NCBI GenBank assembly: GCA_963556195.1
Contig: OY744551.1
Location: 12,527,596-12,591,595, forward strand
From: Sepiola atlantica
Taxonomy: Eukaryota > Mollusca > Cephalopoda > Sepiida > Sepiolidae
DNA: 64,000 nt
Reading direction: 5' to 3'
Positions 33,055-43,494 of this stretch are shown here, piece after piece. The translations under genes were made by a program, and so were the position numbers. A model generated the notes under the pieces. That model saw only the letters and a program-made list of their open reading frames with translations. It had not been told where the DNA came from and searched no databases. The first letter of the stretch is position 1; each line of letters starts with the position of its first letter.

Positions 33055-35590
33055 GATGTCTGTTTTATATGCTGGCATATGTTGGATGGTTTTTGAAACT
33101 GACTTCCAAACTAACCTATATCTAACCAATTCTAACCCTAACCCCATTTCTCTCAAACTCATCCTGTTCACTTCTTCCCATATTTTACTTAGCCTTCCTG
33201 TAAACGGAACCTGCTACATTAACTATTCTACATCTACTAACCCGATCATTCTATTTGGTTTAACGTCTGTTTTACATGCTGGCATATCTTTTACGGTTTT
33301 CTAGAAAGTAACTTCCAAACCAACCTATCTCTGTCCAGGTTTTTATTTATCCCTCTTCCGCCATTATTACTTCCTCTCGTGTCTTCATTGGGCTTTTATT
33401 GCCAACTGAGCCTGCTCGTTTTGGCTAGAGGCATCATATACGAAAAAATATTGTCATGGTCGACACAGAAGGTTGACCTGATTATCAATTTTACATTTTA
33501 ATCATCCGATTTCGTATTGTCTAATAACCGTTAAAATATTTGGAAAATAAAACTACAGAGAGCTTTTTATTTAAAAATATATATATTTGCCCACCTTTTT
33601 TTTCGAACTGGTGTCGCTAAAAGAGGATTAACTTATAGATGTAACAATAACAAACAAAACATAATATACGCAAACCTTGTTATTTAGACAGGCAAATGCT
33701 TCAAGTGAGGATCGAAACTCGACCGTCTTGTTGACAGTCTGTGCTTTTAACCATTCGGTCATCAGTCAGGGGATGTGAGCACGCAATGTTTACTGTGAAA
33801 TAGTCTGCTCTATTCTTAGGTTGGGCACCATGCTAAGTGATTGCGCCAACTGCTGTTAGCGAATGTGCAAAGCTCTTTGTAAACAGACTAATGAAGCACT
33901 CTCTGGTAGCTGATAATTTTTTATGCACTCATCGGCAAACCAAAATATACTATTGGGTCGTATATTAAGCAACTTTATTACTAGGGAATGGCTTAACATT
34001 CATTTTTATTTAAGATTCCTTAATATATAGAGTTGACATTCAATACATCAAGCCATGTAACATTCTTTCAGTTAAAGTGTTGATTTTCCTGGCCGCTTTT
34101 GCTAAGGATTGAACACGCCTGAATACGTTAACTAGGGTCTTAGCTGACCAGGATATTGGTTCATGTGAGCAGATTATCTTCAGGTTCTAAGTTAAATCCT
34201 GAGCAAATTATCAGAAAGTCCAACATCCTTTTTCAATTATCTGCGAAGCAGTGCGTTATGTTTAGCTTTCCTTAGTTTGTCTTCGTTAATATTTTCCTCC
34301 GGGTAAATTTCTTTAAATACTCTTATATGATATGTTATACCTTTTGGTAAGCAAGCCTCGTTAGTCCATTAATTGTATATGAATACAATGACACTGCAAT
34401 TGTATAAGTTTTAAATAAGTTACGTATATTTTCAATCTAAAGTATATTTCTATATTCCTTGAAAAATGCCAATATACTGAAATCATATGCCCTTAATAGA
34501 GTTAAGATGAAAATTCATATACACTAAATGTACAAAAGCAAAGAAATTCCGAACGTTTTACACATTTATTGTCATTAATTAAGGGTATGACTACATATCA
34601 ACCAAACCATTTCATTATCACATCACTACAGTATAAATCTCTATCCATGAGTGGATGAAGTGTGTGAGGTGCGCTGATGAAAAATTCCTACCAGTAAAAT
34701 ACATAGCCCTGTTGTACTCGCATACCCTTAATGACAATAAAAGTGTAAAACATTGGGAATTTCTTGCTTTTGTACATTTAGTGTATATGAATTTTCATCT
34801 TAACCCTATTAAGGGCATATGATTTCAGTATACTGGCATTTATCATGGAATGTCACTACTTTTGTAAAGGCTATGCCTCAATACAATAGCCATTTAAAGG
34901 TTTTTTAGAATTTTCTAGAAAACTAAGATATATAGTAAACTGAAATTAAAATGCCATCAACTAGACCCTAGAACTTCTATCTCTGCCAAAATCAGCTTAA
35001 TCCATCAAATAGTTGATGAAATACAGGGTGGCACATACGTACGTACGTACACACGGATAACATGATTTCATGATTAACTTTCTGGATCTCTGGGTTGACT
35101 TGACTAATGATGTTGAAAATCTACACATTTATAGAACCTATCAAATAAAAATTTTGTACAAAGTTTTAACTAATTTGGTTTATTTGTTTTTGAGTTATGA
35201 TTGATCAAAGAAATAAGATTTTCAGCATAGGCCGTTTTTGAAGTCTATTAAGGGATAGAGCGCTCTTGCGCCTTCCTTGATATAAACATTATCCTAGACG
35301 CTAATGAAAAGAATATAAAGCATCGGCGTGTGTTTGACCTACCTAAAAATTATAAACCGCCGAAACCTTTAAGAACGGGAGTGTTATTTATTCGTTGATT
35401 GTGATTAGTCGATACGTAGAGCGTGCAATGTTTATATAACTCTATTAAATTTCTTACCGTTCCTATATTTGTCCCATTCGTTGAATTCGAACCTCTTGTC
35501 CATGTATTTGACGCCGGCAGCGGCGAACATCATACGAAGGATCTCGGCACGGCCGCGGCCATTGAAGTAGTACAGGGTGTAGTTAGGCAT
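19902..35590 (-). CDS. S-crystallin gene B, complete, six exons
   Basis: This is a complete S-crystallin gene of 250 codons. Exons, in order on the minus strand, are 35590-35458, 30419-30324, 28961-28846, 24900-24766, 22336-22229 and 20066-19902 (753 nt in all, TAG stop). All introns are GT-AG; the phases are 1, 1, 0, 0, 0. The N-terminal thioredoxin-like domain keeps Tyr8, Arg14, Trp39 and cis-Pro52 of sigma GST. The usual Gln-Ser of the glutathione site reads Glu64-Thr65, and Lys43 is Arg. Residues 116-160 are the variable Ser/Met/Pro-rich insert. The C-terminal helical domain follows and the protein ends SNSMW. Role: abundant structural lens protein, probably with little GST activity (inferred from the family and from the site changes). 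A TATA box lies 102 nt upstream of the ATG, so an in-frame open stretch further upstream is not part of the protein. Confidence 0.95.
20475..20530 (+). repeat. short dispersed repeat (atgccgtaaaacaaaacaa family)
   Basis: The block gaaaagggttgtatgccgta is followed by an A-rich tail. Relatives occur at 28262-28315 (-), 30575-30660 (-), 47200-47290, 47530-47600 and 47660-47730. Confidence 0.6.
21331..21412. repeat. (TA)n microsatellite
   Basis: About 40 TA units, 1.3 kb past the 3' end of exon-6-proximal intron sequence, inside gene B intron 5. Confidence 0.95.
22229..22336 (-). CDS. gene B exon 5
   Basis: The exon has 36 codons including [18 protein letters not shown] and ends HFFMGDQ. The acceptor is ttttcag and the donor gtaagaat. 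The alignment with gene A exon 5 is gap-free. Confidence 0.95.
22535..23020 (+). repeat. ~165-bp tandem repeat, three diverged units
   Basis: Each unit has cttttgacccnctgg..., a gccaagtttcag-like block and attgaatggatgg. The last unit ends in ggacggacggac. The array starts just upstream of gene B exon 5, in intron 4. Confidence 0.7.
23978..24033. repeat. 13-bp x~4.5 tandem repeat
   Basis: tcgttcaaaacag units in gene B intron 4. Confidence 0.85.
24391..24480 (+). pseudogene. 5S rRNA-derived fragment
   Basis: ccgaagttaagcgacgctga, then cctggtcagtactgaaatgc and gtgactatttggaaatac, then ggtgctatatgc-like sequence. This follows the second half of animal 5S rRNA, including the internal promoter region, with several substitutions. 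A SINE3-type or 5S-derived repeat is as likely as a plain pseudogene. Confidence 0.7.
24766..24900 (-). CDS. gene B exon 4, variable insert
   Basis: The exon has 45 codons, phase 0 at both ends, after tttttcag and before gtaaga. The peptide is built from short Ser-Pro-Gly/Met units ([20 protein letters not shown] is typical) and has no GST equivalent. It is 14 codons longer than the exon 4 assigned to gene A. Confidence 0.88.
25640..25965 (+). repeat. copy of the hairpin-forming repeat, single arm
   Basis: Related to 61154-61560 and 62018-62155. It contains atcatcctgaggaagtctta, the aaataaagacgagacgttga block, and an end resembling the unit found next to (TA)n tracts, running into tatatata. 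Core changes (GAGA for GAAA) make its hammerhead-like motif defective. Confidence 0.65.
26067..26228. mobile_element. fold-back element (MITE-like hairpin)
   Basis: Two arms of about 70 bp (agtacaacattcgtaccgtc... and its complement) pair around a short loop near 26140-26156, with a few mismatches. (TA)n follows at 26236. It lies in gene B intron 3. Confidence 0.8.
27069..27670. mobile_element. hAT-type non-autonomous element with 8-bp TSD
   Basis: The ends are CAGGGGCGGCAACC and GGTTGCCCGCCCCTG, hAT-like terminal inverted repeats. They are flanked by identical 8-bp duplications GTCTAGTA (27061-27068 and 27671-27678). Subterminal ccggcccgcg motifs recur near both ends. The interior has no transposase frame. 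It sits in gene B intron 3, and the intact TSD suggests a fairly recent insertion. Confidence 0.88.
28390..28690 (+). repeat. dispersed repeat shared with 36780-37070
   Basis: Shared blocks: aagccactcgaggataa, ...gaaaatgt-like stretches, and ctcatggaagttncgtntagttttaggt. It ends about 155 bp from gene B exon 3. Confidence 0.6.
28846..28961 (-). CDS. gene B exon 3
   Basis: The exon is 116 nt and changes the phase from 1 to 0. It encodes [20 protein letters not shown] and [18 protein letters not shown], the start of the alpha-helical domain. The FRIDYI stretch keeps the Asp of sigma GST. It follows a short (ta)n tract just upstream of the acceptor. Confidence 0.95.
29073..29168. repeat. 16-bp x6 tandem repeat
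   Basis: Units of ggagtgtcacatatcc, alternating with ggagtgccacatatcc, in gene B intron 2, about 110 bp upstream of exon 3. Confidence 0.9.
29280..29690 (-). repeat. dispersed repeats with GAAACGTT motif
   Basis: Copy of the 10100-10345 repeat (29405-29690) preceded by a partial relative (29295-29380). The minus strand carries GAAAC (29430-29426) with a mutated CTGANGA partner. Confidence 0.55.
30324..30419 (-). CDS. gene B exon 2, GSH-site exon
   Basis: The exon is 96 nt, phase 1 at both ends. It encodes [10 protein letters not shown] and [15 protein letters not shown]. The VP pair carries the cis-proline that positions glutathione in GSTs. The PET triplet stands where sigma GST has SQS. 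Confidence 0.95.
30449..30526. repeat. (TA)n microsatellite
   Basis: About 38 TA units, 30 bp upstream of the gene B exon 2 acceptor region, in intron 1. Confidence 0.95.
30838..31397. repeat. (TATATG)n / (TA)n compound array
   Basis: 560 bp of TA runs separated by gtatatgtatatgtaa motifs, in gene B intron 1. The 199-codon Tyr/Ile/Thr-rich minus-strand open frame here is an artefact. Confidence 0.95.
31395..31790 (+). repeat. dispersed repeat, copy 3
   Basis: Diverged copy of the 3041-3370 repeat (shared ggagaatgtagtttgcttga with the inverted copy at 4740-4960, and ggcagtaggaacgcag). Confidence 0.65.
32004..32312. repeat. two (TA)n microsatellites
   Basis: Runs at 32004-32080 and 32273-32312 in gene B intron 1. 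Confidence 0.95.
33021..33055. repeat. (TCA)n microsatellite
   Basis: About 11 TCA units in gene B intron 1. Confidence 0.9.
33660..33790 (-). mobile_element. tRNA-derived SINE
   Basis: On the minus strand, TGACCGAATGGTTAAAAGC resembles the A box of tRNA-Ser/Leu and GGTCGAGTTTCGATCC resembles the B box, with about tRNA spacing. This is the head of a tRNA-derived SINE, known in octopus and squid. The 3' end is not clear. Confidence 0.7.
34467..34838. mobile_element. fold-back element with ~120-bp arms
   Basis: The left arm (34467-34590) and right arm (34729-34838) are inverted copies (shared aatatactgaaatcatatgc and tagtgtatatgaattttc on opposite strands), around a 138-bp centre. It lies in gene B intron 1. 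Confidence 0.8.
35458..35590 (-). CDS. gene B exon 1 (start codon)
   Basis: The exon encodes residues 1-44, beginning [20 protein letters not shown], plus the first base of Asp45. The donor is ACG|gtaagaa. The open frame continues upstream for 52 codons, but that stretch contains the TATA box, so the MPNYT start is the right one. It differs from gene C exon 1 at only four nucleotides. Confidence 0.96.
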
Positions 35591-35686
35591 GGTGTTCAAT
35601 GCGGAACGGATGAATCTGTTGCTTGTGGTTAGTTCGTGCAAGACGTTCTCCGACTCGAATGATACGGAAGGAACGAGCTTACTGGC

Positions 35687-35692
35687 TTTATA
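35687..35692 (-). promoter_or_regulatory. TATA box of gene B
   Basis: TATAAA on the minus strand, starting 102 nt before the ATG, almost the same spacing as in gene C. No exact AP-1 heptamer is visible next to it; the sequence just upstream is tggattca. Confidence 0.75.
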
Positions 35693-36149
35693 TTGAATCC
35701 ACAAACAATAAACTATTTCGAATAAAAGAAAAATAAACAATGCCACCGATTAGTCTCGGTGTCTCAAAGTACATCTACTCTTTTACCGACTGATTAAAGC
35801 GTTGTATTCAGAAAGGGGAGATCCATTTAAAGTGAGATGTGTAATTTCAATTGCATTGGCCTCAATGGTCAAATACAATGCTCGAATGTTGGAACGACCT
35901 CAAAAAGTGTAAAACACTTTTTGTTCGTAGTATAAGCGCGAATAGTCAAATTGGGCTTTGCCATTATTCTTTCTGCTTGAAATGGTATTTTCTTTGTTTC
36001 CATATGACGTACGATATACATGAAAGTAAAAAGTAACAAAACGCAAGTCTTTAAAATGTGTCATCACTCATTAGTTGCATAATCTATGTTCGTAGCCAAC
36101 GATTTTTAATTAATATCTTAGTAAAACTAGTAGTCGTACCCACACTTGT

Positions 36150-36440
36150 CAGGGTGTAGAATTCGTAGAATGGGTATTTTTACCCCACCTAATAAACTGG
36201 TATTGTCCGGACCTTTGGGTCTGGGTTTACGCCGGTCTATTGGGGGTTGTCTGGTTCTGTGCAGTTCTAGGAGGTGCACCCTCCCAGGCTTTGCCTTCCC
36301 TCTTTGGGGAGGAGTAAGTTTATTGCTTACTGTCTGAGGCGCCCTACCGGGAATGCCGACGGGGCTGCCCAGGCAATTTTTAAGCGCTGGCTTATCTAAT
36401 CCCACTTTCCCGATCTTGTGTCACATCTTACCTTGTGGGA
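36150..36440 (+). repeat. dispersed repeat upstream of gene B
   Basis: Shares gccgacggggctgc.cagg, aatcccactt..c and ttgtgtcacatcttac with 55575-55840 upstream of gene C. The orientation relative to the gene differs between the two, so these are separate insertions, not a shared ancestral promoter block. Confidence 0.65.
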
Positions 36441-36574
36441 GGTAGATAAATATAGGTATTAGCCTTGGGTGGCATATGTTGGATACCTCCAAAGAAGGAA
36501 GTTTACCTAGCATATCAAATTACCAAGCGCCCCCCCCCCGCAAGCGCATGTATATCTCGGTCATAGGACGATGA

Positions 36575-36680
36575 CATACAGCGCCTAACATTTTTAAATG
36601 GTCACCCATTTAGTACTGACCAGGTTAAATGTTGCTTAACTTCTGTAATCTAAGAACTGGGGTGTCAACGCGAGTATGCT
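36575..36680 (-). pseudogene. 5S rRNA-derived fragment
   Basis: The minus strand reads agaagttaagcaacatttaa, cctggtcagtactaaatggg and gtgacc, the conserved 5S rRNA second half. Second such fragment in the window. Confidence 0.65.
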
Positions 36681-36779
36681 GTAGTATACCCCTGTACAAA
36701 CACAAACTACTATCAAGAGTCCTTGTAAATTTTACGGTTTTCTTTCTGTTTTTGTTTCACCCAAAAATCACCTCTAAAA

Positions 36780-37070
36780 AAAGGTCTTAGAAGCCACTAG
36801 AGGATAATGGTTAATGAGTGACAACACTTAGGGGATTAGAGACGATAGTTGAAACTGGGAAAGAGTTGATTATTTTAAGAAAACGACTCGACAAGTATTT
36901 AGACACATTGGACTTGAAAAAAGGGTCATGTTATAGTCAGCTGGGAATCAAGCCTGTGGTATTGTGTTAAAATAACAGTAGATCTTTGGTAGAACATTTG
37001 CTCATGGAAGTTCCGTTTAGTTTTAGGTGCACAGAAAAAGAAAGAAAAAATATCTACAGTAGCTGTAGGG
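36780..37070 (+). repeat. dispersed repeat shared with 28390-28690
   Basis: Second copy; ends in tttagttttaggtgcac. About 1.2-1.5 kb upstream of gene B. Confidence 0.6.
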
Positions 37071-37239
37071 AGAAGAATTTTTTATGCGAACTTTTTAGAA
37101 AGTAAACCAGAGTTTCGAGCTCAGTCGAGCACCTCGCATGAAAATCACAATAAGTTGCATGACTGTTGGCTTCTCTTTTTTCGTGCGATGAAGATACTTG
37201 TTAGTTAATTATGTTCGTGTTTACTCTTATTCACCACAA

Positions 37240-38580
37240 ACAAGGCATATTGCCACTGAGACGTAAGGGGCTATGGGATTAAGGGTCAGATTTATATGAA
37301 ACATCTTAATGTTCGCTACTGAGACGTAAGGGGCTATGCGATTAAGGGTCCGATTTATATGAGGAATCTTTATATTCGCCACTGAGACGTAAGAGGCTAT
37401 GCGATTAAGGGTCAGATTTATATGACGCATCTTAATGTTCGCCATTGAGAGGTAATGGGCTATGCGATTAAGGGTCAGATTTATATGAGGCATTTTAATG
37501 TTCGCCATTGAGAGGTTAGAGGCTATACGATTAAGGGTCAGATTTATATGAAACATCTTAATATTAACCATTGAGACGTAATGGGCTATGCGATTAAGGG
37601 TCAGATTTATATGAGGCATCTTAATGTTCGCCACTGAGACGTTAGGGGCTATGCGATTAAGAATCAGATTTATATGAGACATCTTAATGTTCGCCACTGA
37701 GACGTAAGGGGCTATGCAATTAAGGTTCACATTTACATGAGACATCTTAATGTACACCCCTGTGACGTTAGGAGCTATGCGATTAAAGGTCAGATTTATA
37801 TGAGACATCAAAATGGTCGCCACTTAGACGTTAGGGGCTATGTAATATAGGGTCAGATTTATATGAGGCATCTTAATGTTCGCAACTGAGACGTAAGGGG
37901 TTATGCAATTAATGGTGAGATTTATATGAGGCATCTTAATGTTCGCCACAGAAACCTTAGAGGCTATGCAATTAATGATCAGTTTTAAATGAGGCATCTT
38001 AATGTTCGCTACTGAAACGTATGGGGCTATGCGATTAAGTGTTAGATTTATGTAAGTCATCTTAATGTTCGCCACTGATTCGTTAGGACTATGCAATTAA
38101 AGGTCAGATTTATATTAGGAATCTTAATGTTTTCCACTGAGACGTAATGGGCAATGCGCTTCACGGTCATATATATATATATAAGGCATCATGTTGTTCG
38201 CTACGCAGACGTAAAAGGGCTATGCGATTAAGGGTAAGACTAATATGAGGCATCTTAATGTTCGCCACTGAGACGGAAGGGACTATGCGATTAAGGGTCA
38301 AATATATATGAGGCATGTTTATGTTCGTTACTGAGACGGGGAGGGCTATGCAATTAAGGGTCAGATTTTTATGAGGCATTTTAATGTTCGACACCGAGAC
38401 GTAAGTTGCTATGCGATTAAGGGTCAGATATATATGAGGCATTTTTATGTTCGCCACTAAGTCGTAAGGGGCTATGCAATTAAGATTCAGATGAATATGA
38501 GGAATTTTAATAGTCGTCACTGAGACATAAGGGGTTATGCGATCAAGGGTCATATTAATATGAGCCATCTTAATTATCGC
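37240..38580. repeat. 63-bp satellite, about 21 units
   Basis: Units such as gccactgagacgtaaggggc followed by tatgcgattaagggtcagat and a gaggcatcttaatgttc end. Because 63 is a multiple of three, the minus strand stays open as a 21-residue repeat of the form MPHINLTLNRIAPYVSVANI plus K, in three blocks (37823-37227, 38096-37824, 38568-38167). An indel at a TA run near 38165 changes frame. No start context, splice signal or homology supports a gene. Confidence 0.92.
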
Positions 38581-39109
38581 ATCACATTTATATTTCTGTA
38601 TGTTGGTGCAATTGTTGAAACAGAGAACTTGAAAGTAATTCTAAAGGCAAACGATCTTAGGAAAACCGTAATTGGAGTAGAAAGTTTTCCGGTATCTGGG
38701 GACTTTTGAATTTAAGGTGTGTGATTTTGAGGCTTGTCAGGTTTCTCGGGGATCCTCTGTGAATGTACTACTAAAACAAGCGCAGCGATTCAGTATTGCG
38801 GCAATGGGATAATGGCTAAAGCAGAGTAGACAGTGCGAAATTTATTAGGTAAAAACCCTGTTTTGTACTCTGTCCAAAAGTGGTTGGTGCACCAGCCAAG
38901 ATCTGGCAAGAATACTCCATTCATAGGAAAATGGGGCTTTTTAGAGATAAAAGATACTGGCATGTGTGAGAAGTTTACTTGCCGGTGGAGCCATTCTACC
39001 TTCTTTGCATCAGACTTGTCAGTATCTTCTATGTATTTATTCATGTTGCCTGTCACTGTCAAACCGATGAGAAAACAAACATTGTGAGCTTTGCAATGTC
39101 TCAATATAT

Positions 39110-41710
39110 TGTAACAATTTTAACATTTTAATAATAAATAATCTATTTATCCTAAAATTAAAAATAATTATCAGCTTCTTAATTAATACTTAATACTGTA
39201 ACAATTTTAATATTTTAAAAATAAATAATATATTCATTCTCACCTTAAAAATAATTGTCAGCTTTTCAATTTGTCTATATAGTGTTTAAATCTTAAAATT
39301 TAAATAAGAAATAATTAACCAATGCTAACATTAAAAATATATCTCATCTTTTTAATTTATTTTTATATTGTAACAATTTTAATATTTTAATAATAAATAA
39401 TATATTTATGCTAACATTAAAAATAAGTGTCTACTTTTTAATTTGTCTTAATATTGTAACAATTTTAATATTAAAAAATGAATAATTTATTTATTGTCAC
39501 CTTAAAAATAATTGCCAGTTTTTAAATAAGTCTATATATAATTCCAAATTTGATATTAAAATAATAAATAAGCTATTTGTGCAAACATTATAAATAATGT
39601 TCAGCTTTTTAATTTGTCTTTATGTTGAAACAATTTTAATATTTTAAAAAGAGTTGTTTCATTTGTCTACATACGAACATTTAAGTAATATCTTAATAAT
39701 AAATAATTTATTAATGCTGACATATGAAATTATTGTCACCATTTTAATTTACCTATATATTGTAACAATATTTATATTTATAATAAATAATATATTAATG
39801 CTGACATAACATTTTTGTCACCATTTTAATTTGCCTATATATTGTAACAATATTTATATTTATAATAAATAATATATTAATGCTGACATAACATTTTTGT
39901 CACCATTTAAATTTGCCTATCTATTGTATCAATATTTATATTCATAATTAATAATATATTTATGCTGACATAAAATTATTGTCACTATTTAAATTTTCAT
40001 ATATATTGTAACAATATTTATATTTATAATAAATAATCTATTAATGACGACATATAAAATTATTGTCACCATTTAAATTTTTCATATATATTGTAACAAT
40101 ATTTATATTTATAATAAATAATCTATTAATGCTGACACATAAAATTATTGTCACCATTTTAATTATCCTATATATTGTAACAATATTTATATTTATAATA
40201 AATAATCTATTAATGCTGACATATAAAATTATTGTCACCATTTAAATTTTCCTATATATTGTGACAATATTTATATTTATAATAAATAATCTATTAATGA
40301 CGACATATAAAATTATTGTCACCATTTTAATTTGTCTATATATTATAACAATATTTATATTTATAATAAATAATCTATTAATGCTGACATATAAAATTAT
40401 TATCACCATTTTAATTTGCCTATAAATTGTAACAATATTTATATTTATAATAAATAATCTATTAATGCTGACATATAAAATTATTGTCACCATTTTAATT
40501 TGCCTATAAATTGTAACAATATTTATATTTATAATAAATAATCTATTAATGCTGACATATTAAATTATTGTCACCATTTTAATTTGCCTATATATTGTAA
40601 CAATATTTATATTTATAATAAATAATATATTAATGCTGACATATTAAATTATTGTCACCATTTTAATTTGCCTATATATTGTAACAATATTTATATTTAT
40701 AATAAATAATCTATTAATGCTGACATATAAAATTATTGTCACCATTTTAATTTGCCTATATATTGTAACAATATTTATATTTATAATAAATAATCTATGA
40801 ATGCTGACATATAAAATTATTGTCACCATTTAAATTTGCCTATATATTGTAACAATATTTATATTTATAATAAATAATCTATTAATGCTGACATATAAAA
40901 TTATTGTCACCATTTAAATTTGCCTATATATTGTAACAATATTTATATTTATAATAAATAATCTATTAATGCTGACATATAAAATTATTGTCACCATTTT
41001 AATTTTCCTATATATTGTAACAATATTTATATTTATAATAAATAATCTATTAATGCTGACATATAAAATTATTGTCACCATTTTAATTTGCCTATATATT
41101 GTAACAATATTTATATTTATAATAAATAATCTATGAATGCTGACATATAAAATTATTGTCACCATTTAAATTTGCCTATATATTGTAACAATATTAATAT
41201 TTATAATAAATAATCTATTAATGCTGACATATAAAATTATTGTCACCATTTAAATTTGCCTATATATTGTAACAATATTAATATTTATAATAAATATTCT
41301 ATTAATGCTGACATATAAAATTATTGTCACCATTTTAATTTGCCTATATATTGTAACAATATTTATATTTATAATAAATAATCTATTTATGCTGACATAA
41401 AAAATAATTTTCAGCTTTTTTATTTGTCTTGATGTTGTAACACTTTTTATATTAAAAAATCTATTTTTAGTCATCTAAAAATAAATGTCAGAATTTTTAT
41501 TTGCTTTTATATTGTAACAATTGTACTATTAAATACAACTATTTATTCTCACGTTAAATATAATTGTCAGCGTTTTACTTTAAATATACATATGTATATT
41601 GTAACAATTTTTATATTTATAATAAATACCCTATTTATAGTGACATATAAAATAATTGTCAGCTGTTTTATTCGTCTATGCATTGTTACAATTTTAATAT
41701 TTATAATAAA
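39110..41710. repeat. 84-bp AT-rich satellite, part 1
   Basis: About 30 units of 84 bp, most regular from 40000 to 41400; each has attattgtcaccattttaat, atattgtaacaatatttata and taatctattaatgctgacat. Diverged at both ends. The minus-strand frame repeats every 28 residues, an effect of length and composition. Confidence 0.93.
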
Positions 41711-43494
41711 CTAGCAGGGCTACCCGGCGTTTCTCGGGGTCATAAAAAACATATAATTGAAGAAAAATCGCGTGTGTAACATCTTTGTATTCAAACTTCT
41801 ATTTCTCCCCCTAGCTCTATAGCCGTCTCTTTATCTTTCTACCTTTCTCTTCCCTGGTCGCCCCATTTCACCGCTACTTTCTAATTTTGCCTTTTGCGAA
41901 AGCTGTTTTACCCCCACCATTTCTCCTACGTTGCCCAGGGCAATAGTATGACATATTTCTATAAATAGTAACACCTCTCTCTGCGCCTTCTATTTAGGTA
42001 CTTATCTCCGTCCCGGTGTTCATAATATATACGTATCTATCGCCACCCCGGTGCGCATACTATATACGTACCTATCACCGCCCCAGTGCACATACTATAC
42101 ACGTACCTATCGCCGCCCCAGTGCACATGCTATATACGTAGCTATCGCCACCCCTGAATTCTAAATACGTACCTATCGCCGCCCCGGTGCGGAAGCTAAA
42201 TACGTACATATTGCCGCCCCGGTGCGAATGCTAAATACATGCCTATCGCCGCTCCGGTGCGAATGCTAAATACGTACCTTTCGCAGCCCCGGTGCGAATG
42301 CTAAATACGTACCTTTCGCAGCCCCGGTGCAGATGCTAAATACGTACCTTTCGCCGCCCCGGTGCGAATGCTAAATACGTACCTTTCGCAACCCCGGTGC
42401 GAATGCTAAATACGTACCTTTCGCCGCCCTGGTGCGCGTGCTATATATGTACCGATCGCTGCCCCAAAGCTCATGCTAAATACATACCCATCACCGCTCC
42501 GGTGCGCGTGCTATATATGTACCGATCGCTGCCCCAAAGCGCATGCTAAATACATACCCATCACCGCCCCGGTGCGCATGCTATATACGTACTTATTGCC
42601 GCCCGTGTGCACATGCTATATACGTACCTATCGCCACCAATGAATGCTAAATTAGTACCTATCGCCGCCCAGGGGCAAATGCTAAATATGTCCTGGTGTG
42701 CATACTACATATGTACCTATCACTGCCCCAGTGCGAATACTAAATATGTACATATCGCCGCTATGAAATATAATGAAAAATAACAGAAAAGCGCCCCCCC
42801 CCCCCCCCGATGAAATATTCGTTATGGACCCCTAAGGGCTGGGTTAATATCTCCGGGAATACTCTCATCATCTTACTCCGTGAATTTTACATAAGAATAC
42901 ACTTTTATATGTTATTTATATTCTCTATCCCTATTTTAAAAACCTTAATTGTGTTTTTAAACGTCAGTTATCGCACTTCCTTAGCTATCCACTAACAAAT
43001 AAAAATCAAGGAGACCTCCTGAGCGGATGTGATTAAGCAACCCTTGTTTCACTACACACTCTTAACGTAGCATTCCTATGATGTTATTGATGCATCTGGA
43101 CGGAAGTTATGGGATGACCTGATACAACCGGACTGAATTTAGGGCAAGACCGGGTACATCCGGCAAGAGATTATGGGATGTTTTCAGTGACTCAGCATTT
43201 TTATCGGATTAGTACATAAATACATTAGATTATTTCGAATTTACTATTAATTAACGTTGAAAAAATTGTGTAAAATACGAAAAAACTGCTACCTTTTGTT
43301 GGAAAGTGGTGCGGTTGACCGTCAACGAGTGAATGGTTTTTGGCGATTTTTAGATATTATGAATCCGGGATGTGTGCAGTCCTGTAGATGGCAACTTATT
43401 AACATGTCGCCGCGTAGTTTTTGAGGAGATGCTGGACATACAAACAGACAAACAAACAAACAAACACACAGACAACTGCCCTTTATATAAGAGA
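41711..43494 (+). mobile_element. dispersed element, copy 1, with internal minisatellite
   Basis: The head ctagcagggctacccggcgt and a tail of caaacagacaaacaaac followed by aactgccctttatata bracket the copy. It interrupts the 84-bp satellite. The interior includes a gatgacctgatacaaccgga block also found in copy 2. No protein was recognised. The head motif is common in invertebrate repeats, but I cannot name the class. Confidence 0.6.
41995..42770. repeat. 35-bp GC-rich minisatellite
   Basis: About 22 units of the form cgccgccccggtgcgaatgc followed by taaatacgtaccttt, inside the dispersed element. Far more GC-rich than the surrounding satellite. Followed by a poly-C run at 42795. Confidence 0.92.

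Noticed and set aside
35591..35746. Upstream extension of gene B exon 1 giving an N-terminal hydrophobic leader
   Set aside because: The extension contains the TATA box, and gene C and the family start at MPNYT.
37227..38568. Possible repeat-protein gene from the 63-bp satellite
   Set aside because: The frame is kept by unit length; there is no promoter, splice signal or homology, and a frame shift at a TA run.
40041..41474. 28-residue repeat frames on the minus strand
   Set aside because: The 84-bp AT-rich satellite gives them automatically; only Ile/Asn/Val-type codons appear.
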